A stretch of 14,890 bases of DNA from Candidatus Nitrosymbiomonas sp. GTDB lineage: Bacteria; Sysuimicrobiota; Sysuimicrobiia; Sysuimicrobiales; Humicultoraceae. Shown here one piece after another: positions 6,029-11,810 of this stretch. The translations under genes were made by a program, and so were the position numbers. Below the pieces are notes generated by a model. The model was given only the letters and a program-made list of their open reading frames with translations, did not search any database and was not told where the DNA came from. The stretch spans positions 1 through 14,890 of the forward strand of contig DYHL01000039.1 of the NCBI GenBank assembly GCA_020724185.1, read 5' to 3'. Positions within the stretch are counted from its first letter, which is position 1, and each line of letters starts with the position of its first letter.

Positions 6029-7588
6029 ATGCGTAGATTCCTGACCGTGTTTGCCACGATCGTGTTGACCGGAGCGTTGGGCATTTCTGCCGCGGCTGCT
6101 CCTGCCGTGACCCCCACGCGCGGCGGGGTGCTCATCATCGCGTCCGGTGCGGACGCGGTGACTCTCGACTCGACCATCGCCCCCGACGCACCGAGCTTCG
6201 CCGTATTGGACCACATGGTCGAGACGCTCTTCGAGCTCACGCCGGCCGGCAACATTCAGCCGAAACTAGTCCTTTCGTACACGGCGTCCTCAGACGGGCT
6301 TACGTGGACGCTGCGGCTTCGGCCCGGCATCCGGTTTCATGACGGAACTCCGTTTGATGCGGAGGCGGTCAAGTTCAACCTCGACCGGATGCTCGACCCT
6401 GCCACGCGAGCGCCGTTCCGGTTTCTGATCGACCGCATCACGAGCGTCACGGTGGTAGATTCCATGACGATCAGGTTGGTCACCTATGCGCCGTTCGGGC
6501 CGCTGCTGGCGCACCTGACGCACAGCGGGGTGGGGATGCAGAGCCCAACGGCCATTCGGCGGCTGGGCGCCGACTACGCCCGACAGCCGGTAGGAACCGG
6601 CTCGTTTAGGTTCAAGGAATGGATCCGCGGCGACCGGGTGGTGGTCACGCGCAATGACGACTACTGGGGCGAAAAGGCCTTTGTTGACGAGGTGCAGTTC
6701 CGCGTGGTCCCGGACGACGGAGCGAGGGTGGGGGCGTTGGAGGCCGGCACGATCCATGTTGCCGTCCGTGTGCCCCCGCGCGAGATCGATCGGCTCAAGG
6801 GCCACCGCGACCTCAGCGTGCTGGTGTCAGAGAGTCTCCGCACGATCTTCGTCGGGTTCAACGTGAGCCGCCCGCCGTTCAACGACCGGCGCCTCCGCCA
6901 AGCCCTGAACTACGCGGTCAACAAGCGCGCGATCGTCAGCAGCGTATTGAACGGCACAGCTCGAGTCTCCGATGCGCCCATCCCCCCGAACGTCGAGGGC
7001 TACTCCAAGATTATGTCCTACGATTGGGACCTGGAACGGGCCGAGGCGCTGCTGCGCGAGGCCGGGTTCAGCCGGGCCCGACCATTGCGCGCCGTCTTCC
7101 ATCATCCGTCCGGACGCTACATCCGCGATGCGGAGATCGCCGCCGGCATTCAGGGTCTCGTGCGCCGGGTGGGGGTCGAACTCGAGATGAGGACGATGGA
7201 GTGGGGCGCCTACCTTGCATTTACGGCGCGACCGCAGCCCGAGAACGAAGCCCAGATGTACATGATCGGCTGGGGTACGGTGACGGGCGACGCAGACTAC
7301 GGACTCTACGCCCTGTTCCACTCGTCGCAGTGGGCGCCCGCGTCCAACAATCGGGGCTTCTACAAGAACGAACGCGTGGATGCCCTACTTGATCTCGGCC
7401 GGAGGACCCCTGATCAGGGTGAGCGCAACAGGATCTATGCTGAGGCCATGCGCATCATCATGGACGACGCGCCCTGGCTCTTCCTGCACAGCGAGTCGCA
7501 AGTCACGGGTACTCGGCATGTCGCGCAGGGCCTGGTCGTTCATCCTGCCGAGCGCGTCATGGCACACAAGGCCTGGCTGCGCCGCTAG
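6029..7588 (+). CDS. ABC transporter substrate-binding protein, oligopeptide/dipeptide type (SBP_bac_5)
   Basis: A 519-residue exported binding protein. A Sec signal peptide covers residues 1 to about 24 (MRRFLTVF, a hydrophobic core, then ISAAAAPA). There is no lipobox Cys, so it is not an ordinary lipoprotein. Family 5 hallmarks follow in order: LTWTLRLRPGIRFHDGTPFD, then AVKFNLDRML, VGTGSFRFKEWIRGD, RNDDYWG, FNVSRPPFNDRRLRQALNYA and VNKRAIVSSVLNGTA. The ATG at 6029 is preferred because AAGGAGG lies 11 bases upstream and it begins directly with the signal peptide; the frame is also open from 5981. The gene follows the dehydratase by about 56 bases on the same strand and is probably co-transcribed. 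No permease or ATPase genes are present, so it must use components encoded elsewhere. A role in capturing hydroxyproline-containing peptides is an inference from position. Confidence 0.92.
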   Translation: MRRFLTVFATIVLTGALGISAAAAPAVTPTRGGVLIIASGADAVTLDSTIAPDAPSFAVLDHMVETLFELTPAGNIQPKLVLSYTASSDGLTWTLRLRPGIRFHDGTPFDAEAVKFNLDRMLDPATRAPFRFLIDRITSVTVVDSMTIRLVTYAPFGPLLAHLTHSGVGMQSPTAIRRLGADYARQPVGTGSFRFKEWIRGDRVVVTRNDDYWGEKAFVDEVQFRVVPDDGARVGALEAGTIHVAVRVPPREIDRLKGHRDLSVLVSESLRTIFVGFNVSRPPFNDRRLRQALNYAVNKRAIVSSVLNGTARVSDAPIPPNVEGYSKIMSYDWDLERAEALLREAGFSRARPLRAVFHHPSGRYIRDAEIAAGIQGLVRRVGVELEMRTMEWGAYLAFTARPQPENEAQMYMIGWGTVTGDADYGLYALFHSSQWAPASNNRGFYKNERVDALLDLGRRTPDQGERNRIYAEAMRIIMDDAPWLFLHSESQVTGTRHVAQGLVVHPAERVMAHKAWLRR

Positions 7589-7609
7589 CTGACCGGCGCC
7601 GCCTGACGG

Positions 7610-8716
7610 CTACCGCGCCACAAACAGGGGTTCGCCGAGCGCCTGAGCGTCGACCTCGACGCTCAGGCCTGGCCCCTGCGCAGGCCCGCCCCAGCCGTCC
7701 CTCGATCGCGGCTGGTAGCCCGCGATGTGTTCCTTGGTCCAGTCATTCATGAACGAGACGGTGAAGAGCGCCTCCGGCCGCACGCTCGCCGCGAGGTGAC
7801 TCACCGCCGCCGTCACCAGGTCGCCGCCCCAGGTGTCTTCGATCGTCAGCGACACCCCGAGCGCTTCGCACAGGTCGCGGATCAACCGGGCCTTGGTCAG
7901 GCCGCCGACCCTGCTGATCTTGAGATTGATGCCTCCTGCGCCACCCCGTTGCACGGCGACCAGCAGCGACGGCACGTCCGTGACGATCTCGTCGTAGATC
8001 ATCGGTAGCGTCGTCACCCTGCGTACGGTGACGCATTCCTCCAGCGTGGGGCACGGCTGTTCGAGGTACACGCGCGGCAGCGGTTCGAGCAGACGGACCG
8101 CGACGATTGCGTCCTGAAGGCGCCACCCTCCGTTGGCGTCCGCGATTACGACGTCATCCTCTTCGGTGATCTCAACCACGAGGCGCACGCGGGCCGCGTC
8201 CAGTTGCGGGGTGCCTCCGATCTTCAACTGGAACCGGTGGATGCCCTCGCTGCGGCGTGCCTGGACATAGGCGGCCATCTCCTCGGCGCTTCCGAGTGGG
8301 ACCGCCACATACAGCGGGTACTTGTCCTGCCGCTGGCCTCCCAGCAACGCGGCCACCGGCTGCCCGGTGGCCTTACCCATGATGTCCCAGCAGGCCACAT
8401 CCACCGGACTCTTGGCATACGCGTGGCCGCGTAGAACGCCGTCCATGCGCTCGTTGATCATGGCCAGATTCAATGGATCGGCGCCGATGAGCGCCGGCGC
8501 GAGTTCGCGCAGCGCAGCCCGGGCGCCTCCTGCGAAGCCGGGCAGGTAGGTCTGGCCGAGAGGGCAGACCTCGCCCCACCCGGCGATCCCCTGGTCGGTA
8601 GTCACCTTCACCACGGTTGACGGCAGCGCCCGCACGACGCGGCCGCCGGACATCACGTAGTCGCCGTGGACGTAGTGTAGGTCGTACCCGAAGACCTCGA
8701 TCTGCGTGATCTGCAA
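7610..8716 (-). CDS. Mandelate racemase/muconate lactonizing enzyme family (enolase superfamily)
   Basis: A 368-residue metal-dependent lyase, racemase or epimerase. Numbering from the TTG at 8716: the capping-domain N-terminus is MQITQIEVF; the second-strand lysine K165 is in FQLKIGG; metal ligands are D193 (VIADANGGW), E219 (YLEQPC) and D242 (IYDEIV); the opposite-face lysine K266 is in NLKISRVGG. A Lys on each face supports proton abstraction from a carboxylate-alpha carbon, as in racemases, epimerases and some dehydratases. The motifs GRVVRALPSTVVKV, GHAYAKSPVDVACWD and DTWGGD resemble the branch containing hydroxyproline-betaine epimerase and cis-3-hydroxyproline dehydratase, a weak but context-supported match. 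I chose TTG 8716 because GGAGGTGGGG lies just upstream and the protein then has family length. The frame is open to another TTG at 8785. The gene ends 21 bases from the convergent binding protein. Confidence 0.9.
   Translation of the reverse strand: MQITQIEVFGYDLHYVHGDYVMSGGRVVRALPSTVVKVTTDQGIAGWGEVCPLGQTYLPGFAGGARAALRELAPALIGADPLNLAMINERMDGVLRGHAYAKSPVDVACWDIMGKATGQPVAALLGGQRQDKYPLYVAVPLGSAEEMAAYVQARRSEGIHRFQLKIGGTPQLDAARVRLVVEITEEDDVVIADANGGWRLQDAIVAVRLLEPLPRVYLEQPCPTLEECVTVRRVTTLPMIYDEIVTDVPSLLVAVQRGGAGGINLKISRVGGLTKARLIRDLCEALGVSLTIEDTWGGDLVTAAVSHLAASVRPEALFTVSFMNDWTKEHIAGYQPRSRDGWGGPAQGPGLSVEVDAQALGEPLFVAR
7641..7668. repeat. Perfect 13-base inverted repeat at the convergent gene ends
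   Basis: GCCTGAGCGTCGA (7641-7653) and TCGACGCTCAGGC (7656-7668) are perfectly complementary around CC. The repeat lies inside the last codons of the minus-strand enolase-superfamily gene (LSVEVDAQAL) and 53 bases past the stop of the plus-strand binding protein. It would fold into a strong hairpin on either strand, but no T-run follows. A factor-dependent or bidirectional stop/3'-stability hairpin is possible. Confidence 0.6.
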
Positions 8717-8811
8717 CGACCCCACCTCCGGAATGCGTACGCGGTGTAGGTTCGGCGGCGCGACGCTCCGCTCCCGCGGCAACAACGCGGAGATCCGCGG
8801 GCGACTCTGGC

Positions 8812-9621
8812 CTATCCTTTGGCCACCGCCCCGTAGAGATCGGGCCGCCGGTGCTGCAGCGACGGGTTCTTCTCTCGTACCCGGCGGAGGCGGTCGAGAT
8901 CGACCTCGGCTACCACAAGTCCCTGCTCCTCACCGCCGTCGGCAACGACAACGCCCATGGGATCAATCACCAGCGACCGGCCGACGCGGTCTGGCCTAAC
9001 TTGGTCTGCTGCGACAAACCAGCAGGTATTCTCGATGGCCCGCGCGCGCACCAGCGTGAACCAGTGGTCCTCCTTCAGTGGACCGCCGACCCACGAGGTC
9101 GGCATCACGATGACCTCGGCGCCGCCAAGAGCCAACAGGCGCGACCACTCTGGGAAGCGCACGTCGTAGCAGATCTGCAGGCCGAGGCGTCCCAACGGGG
9201 TGTCCACCACCGGGGGCGGTGCGCTGGCCGGCACGATCCAGTCCGACTCCCGTCCGTTGAAGGCGTCGTAGAGGTGCACCTTCCGGTAGACGGCCAGGCA
9301 CTTGCCCTGTGGCGAGAGCAACACGGCGGTGTTGTACGCTCTGCGCGTCTCTCCTGGGGCACGTTCCAGCATGCCCATGACCAGGTGCAACCGATGCTGC
9401 CGTCCGGCGTCCGCCATCGCCTGCATGAACGGCCCATCCACGGGCTCAGCGATCTGTGCCAGCGGCGTGGTCAGGTCTTCCAGCCGCCGGTACATGTACA
9501 TTTCGGGGAACACCAGCAGCTCCACGCCCCGCCGCCCGGCCTCGGCCGCCACCTCCAGCGCTCGGGCCTGGTTGGCCGCCACATCCGACATCGCGCCAAG
9601 TTGTGCCAGACCCACTCGCAT
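8812..9621 (-). CDS. Carbon-nitrogen hydrolase (nitrilase superfamily amidase)
   Basis: A 269-residue cytoplasmic amidohydrolase with the complete Glu-Lys-Cys triad: E40 in LLVFPEMYM, K114 in YRKVHLYDAF and C151 in LGLQICYDVRFPEWSR. C-terminal hallmarks are VMPTSWVGG and RARAIENTCWFVAADQV. The layout is typical of omega-amidase/Nit2 and N-carbamoyl-amidase relatives rather than true nitrilases. The substrate cannot be read off. The ATG at 9619-9621 overlaps the TGA of the upstream creatininase remnant (TGATG), so both were built as one operon; a GTG at 9624 is one codon longer. The enolase-superfamily gene follows about 95 bases downstream on the same strand. Co-location with a cyclic-amide hydrolase hints at stepwise opening of a ring amide followed by deamidation, which is an inference. 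Confidence 0.9.
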   Translation of the reverse strand: MRVGLAQLGAMSDVAANQARALEVAAEAGRRGVELLVFPEMYMYRRLEDLTTPLAQIAEPVDGPFMQAMADAGRQHRLHLVMGMLERAPGETRRAYNTAVLLSPQGKCLAVYRKVHLYDAFNGRESDWIVPASAPPPVVDTPLGRLGLQICYDVRFPEWSRLLALGGAEVIVMPTSWVGGPLKEDHWFTLVRARAIENTCWFVAADQVRPDRVGRSLVIDPMGVVVADGGEEQGLVVAEVDLDRLRRVREKNPSLQHRRPDLYGAVAKG

Positions 9622-10126
9622 CACTCATCACCCCCAGGATGAACACGATCCGCATCTGGCCGGGCTTGCCCGCCGAATTCCGGGCTCTGCACGAACTCAA
9701 CGAGCCGCTCAACGCTGCGCCGGAAGACCGCACTCCCCTTTTCGGCGCTGCCCCTGGTCGCGTCGCCGAGCTGGTATTGGTCTCGGCCGCATGGCCCTGC
9801 GGCAGGGTGCTCTCCATCAACGGCGCTGCGTGCGGGATCAGGAAGCGCCAGAGATCCACCTGGGCGAACAGGCAGCCCGGGTGGCGGAGTTTCAACTCCT
9901 CCACGAGATCGGAGACGACCGCCACGTTTCCGGCGTGCCCGTTCAAGAACAGTATCCGGCGCACGCCCAACCCGAGTAGTGATTCTGCCAGGCCGGCCAG
10001 GTAGGCCCGCAGTGCCGCCGTTGGCACGCTGAGTGTGGGCGGAAATACCTGAAGGCTGGCAGAAAACCCCACCGGGACCAGCGGCGCCACGCAGCAGGAG
10101 ACGCGCTCCCCGACCTCCCGCGCCAT
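9621..10126 (-). pseudogene. Creatininase-family amidohydrolase, truncated and frameshifted
   Basis: The frame starts at an in-frame ATG (10124-10126) with MAREVGERV, then shows clear creatininase-family motifs: VAPLVPVGFSASLQVFPPTL, RRILFLNGHAGNVAVV and QGHAAETNTS. The first 40-50 residues of the family, including the E-H-G and D metal ligands, are absent. After GHAAETNTS (about 9770) the homology jumps to another frame with LGDATRGSAEKGSAVFRRSVERLVEF, the usual C-terminus, ending in a TGA at 9621-9623. Roughly 60 residues seem lost between these parts. It is therefore 5'-truncated, internally deleted and frameshifted. The original frame runs on without a stop deep into the nitrilase gene, which is a coincidence. 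The missing 5' end coincides with the end of the RES toxin gene. It probably once opened a cyclic amide in the same pathway as the nitrilase. Confidence 0.8.
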
Positions 10127-10127
10127 A

Positions 10128-10166
10128 GGGCCGCGATGGTGAGGATCACATTCCTGGGGCCGCGAT
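10128..10166. repeat. 10-base direct repeat at the TA/creatininase junction
   Basis: GGGCCGCGAT occurs at 10128-10137, just before the truncated creatininase frame, and at 10157-10166, in the last codons of the RES toxin gene. Such a short repeat could be a microhomology footprint of the event that joined the TA pair to the broken gene. It may also be chance in GC-rich DNA. Confidence 0.35.
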
Positions 10167-10667
10167 CTCGACCCGCTCTGTCGCGGCGATCTCACCTTCA
10201 CCCAGGAGGTCTTTGAACACGACGAGGTTGTGGTGGTCGCCGCCGGCGGAGGGCACAACGAGCGCATCAAAGCCTGCGCGGCGTGCTGCGCGGCCGAGAT
10301 CTTGTGTAAAACCCCAGTCGTCTGAAATGAGATCTCCCTGAAGGATACCCAACTTGTCCCGTGTGGACGGATCGGTGAGGTCAAGCACCTTAGCAACCCG
10401 AACCTTGATGCGCGCATGCCAGTACCGCACAAGTACCTCCGGCCGCCGCTGCATCTCGGTCCGGCATGCGGCCGGACTCTCGGAGAGATAGAGGGCACCG
10501 AACTCGCGACGAGGACTGTAGCGACCGCCGTGCTCGAGCGCGCCTTGGTCGCTGTCTGCGTCGTCCTTGTGGAGCTCAGCGACGAAGCGGTGCCATACTC
10601 CCTCAACGCGCCGCGGTTGCAGGCCGGCCATGGCCGCCTCGAGACGGCGCAACCGCTCGGTCGTCAT
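10146..10667 (-). CDS. res: RES-domain toxin
   Basis: A 173-residue protein of the RES family. Characterised members are toxins that degrade or modify NAD+ or ADP-ribosylate targets. Seen: HGGRYSPRREFGALYLSESPAAC (R49, Y60, E63), acidic E71, a TDPSTRDKLGI stretch, RAARRAGFDALVVPSAGG (S140) and NLVVF (N147), in the order expected of the RES fold. The ATG (10665-10667) follows the antitoxin stop by 6 bases with no clear ribosome site, so translational coupling is likely. The upstream gene is its Xre/DUF2384 antitoxin. Its 3' end lies about 20 bases from the point where the creatininase pseudogene begins. It looks complete; activity is inferred from the family. Confidence 0.9.
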   Translation of the reverse strand: MTTERLRRLEAAMAGLQPRRVEGVWHRFVAELHKDDADSDQGALEHGGRYSPRREFGALYLSESPAACRTEMQRRPEVLVRYWHARIKVRVAKVLDLTDPSTRDKLGILQGDLISDDWGFTQDLGRAARRAGFDALVVPSAGGDHHNLVVFKDLLGEGEIAATERVEIAAPGM

Positions 10668-10673
10668 GCGGCG

Positions 10674-11042
10674 TTAGGAGGGGATACCGTGGAGAATCCG
10701 GCCAAGCAGGTCGTAGACCTGCCGGGCGCCGAACGGAGGGTCCTCCACCAGGACCTGGCGGGGGGTCTTCCCGCGGAGGTCGGGCTGGGGCGAGTTGAGG
10801 AACCGCCGCCGATCCTCTTCGGTCGGCGCCACGCTCAGCAGCATGCGGGCAATTTCGATCAGATAGCGTGACGTCTGCGCGTGCAGGGGCCGGACTCTGG
10901 AAGAACTTCGGTTCTCCCACCTCGACACGGTCTCGGGGCGGACTTGGCCGAGAGCTCGGCCGGCTTCGACCTGTGTGAGGCCGAGCAGCACACGGGCTTT
11001 TCGGAGCTTCTGAGGCGGGATCGTTTGGACAGTTACGCTCAC
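10674..11042 (-). CDS. xre: Xre/MbcA/ParS-type antitoxin of the RES toxin
   Basis: A 122-residue antitoxin. An N-terminal XRE helix-turn-helix is visible as LRKARVLLGLTQVEAGRALG then VRPETVSRWENR (residues about 13-44). The C-terminal DUF2384 toxin-binding domain contains RRRFLNSPQPDLRGKTPRQ and ends RQVYDLLGRILHGIPS. This pairing of domains is diagnostic for RES-Xre systems, where the C-terminus plugs the RES active site and the HTH represses the operon. The GTG start (11040-11042) has GGAGGG (11051-11056) 8 bases upstream. A small inverted repeat at 11065-11080 is a candidate operator. Antitoxin-first order is normal. The pair runs in the same direction as the pseudo-creatininase operon, so read-through into it is possible. 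Confidence 0.9.
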   Translation of the reverse strand: MSVTVQTIPPQKLRKARVLLGLTQVEAGRALGQVRPETVSRWENRSSSRVRPLHAQTSRYLIEIARMLLSVAPTEEDRRRFLNSPQPDLRGKTPRQVLVEDPPFGARQVYDLLGRILHGIPS

Positions 11043-11064
11043 GGTTCTTGCCCTCCGGCTTCAT

Positions 11065-11080
11065 CTTGACATACATCAAG
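11065..11080. promoter_or_regulatory. Inverted repeat upstream of the xre-res pair
   Basis: CTTGA (11065-11069) and TCAAG (11076-11080) flank a 6-base centre, 22 bases upstream of the xre GTG. The site and position suit an autoregulatory operator, but arms of five bases are short and could occur by chance. Confidence 0.35.
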
Positions 11081-11151
11081 TCGGGATGCAACCCCAGAAC
11101 GAGGGGCACCGCACTCCAGATCGTGCGCAAAGTAACTCAGGAATCGGCTGG

Positions 11152-11337
11152 TCAGGGCTGTGAGCCCAGGCGCCGCTCGGGCACGCCCTCTTGGGTCAGC
11201 CGTTCCAACACCTGCTGTTCTAACGTCGTCCCCAGAACCTGCGCCAGGAGAAGCGCGGTGTCCGGCGTCACGGCGCGCTTGCCCCGGATGACCTCGGTGA
11301 GTCGGGGGAATGATACGCCCAGCTGGATGGCGATCAC
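11152..11337 (-). pseudogene. Chimeric TA fragment: HigA HTH piece joined to MNT-family HTH piece
   Basis: Read on the minus strand, this frame begins IAIQLGVSFPRLTEVIRGKR and continues AVTPDTALLLAQVLGTTLE, which is the core of a HigA/VapI-type XRE antitoxin. It lacks the usual N-terminus (HPGE...) and the usual 'FW' continuation. It then switches to QVLERLTQEGVPERR, which matches the winged-helix part of the nucleotidyltransferase at 13295-13915 (QVLERLTQEGVIERR) and stops soon after. An in-frame stop precedes the HigA piece (about 11377), and the only possible start is the GTG at 11337. It appears to be a recombinant between two antitoxin genes, not a working antitoxin. The shared DNA is described at 11169-11214. 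Confidence 0.65.
11169..11214. repeat. 46-base repeat, copy 1 (partner at 13729-13774)
   Basis: This segment and 13729-13774 are the same length and differ at only 4 of 46 positions, without gaps. Both encode the minus-strand QVLERLTQEGV-x-ERR motif. The copy here is the tail of the chimeric fragment; identity falls away abruptly beyond both ends. Confidence 0.85.
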
Positions 11338-11395
11338 TGACCGGAAAGGCGCCGGCGCGTCGGTGGTCGGAATTCAACTCTGAAGCGGCTGCGCG

Positions 11396-11563
11396 TCAAG
11401 CAATTCCGAGTAGCCGGGACCCCTTGTGCGTGCGATCCCAGGGCAGCATCTCTCCGCGCGCCACCTGACCGACCATTGTGGACACGCTCTTGCGGACCGC
11501 CTCGTGCAGGAGGTCGGGGTCGGGCTCACTGATCACCAGCAGGTCGACGTCCGATCCGGCCTC
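11396..11563 (-). pseudogene. Fragment of a nucleotidyltransferase-like gene (SDVDLLV motif)
   Basis: On the minus strand an open segment reads EAGSDVDLLVISEPDPDLLH, then runs through GEMLPWDRTHKGSRLLGIA to a TGA at 11396-11398. SDVDLLVISEP is the metal-binding D-x-D strand of minimal nucleotidyltransferases (MNT), but the preceding glycine-serine motif (GS-x-A-R-G) is missing; upstream sequence in this frame is unrelated and has no start. The part after the D-x-D does not match the intact MNT gene at 13295 and may belong to another subfamily. It is best read as a 5'-truncated relic. It lies directly upstream of the chimeric HigA/MNT fragment on the same strand. Confidence 0.5.
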
Positions 11564-11810
11564 ACATGTTACATCGCCCGGCCCGGCGGTCTTTTACACG
11601 ATGCGCTTCAGCTAGGGAACAGGGGGTGCTGCTCGTTCGCACGGCAGACGTTCTGCCGCCCGATGCGGCCGGTCCTCGACCTCGATGGCTCGACGGAGTG
11701 TACCATGACTACCTCAATCGTGTCGCCTCATGACACGATGTTCAACGGCGTGGCGTAGGGGGATTGCCCGCCATCCTGGCCGAATGTCTCCCACGGGCAG
11801 GCGATCAGAG
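11564..11810. other. Intergenic region upstream of the PLD-EVE gene
   Basis: No gene is supported here. A plus-strand frame covering it (starting at 11426) is a shadow of the remnants on the other strand. The only structure I see is the inverted repeat at 11717-11739 and a TACCAT hexamer at 11701-11706 without a matching -35. Confidence 0.45.
11717..11739. promoter_or_regulatory. Inverted repeat upstream of the PLD-EVE gene
   Basis: ATCGTGTC (11717-11724) and GACACGAT (11732-11739) are perfectly complementary around the 7-base centre GCCTCAT. The repeat lies 71 bases before the preferred start at 11811 and 44 bases before the alternative at 11784. It could be an operator controlling expression of the nuclease, or the footprint of a lost TA operator. 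Confidence 0.45.

Noticed and set aside
8851..9642. 263-codon plus-strand frame opposite the nitrilase
   Set aside because: The minus strand carries a full Glu-Lys-Cys nitrilase; the plus-strand translation is His/Arg/Gln-rich shadow.
9446..10606. 386-codon minus-strand frame read as one protein
   Set aside because: It runs through the RES gene, the creatininase remnant and the start of the nitrilase gene. Only the part from 10126 to about 9770 has real homology; the rest is out-of-frame.
11426..11758. 110-codon plus-strand frame before the PLD-EVE gene
   Set aside because: It is opposite the nucleotidyltransferase relic and has no domain or ribosome site.
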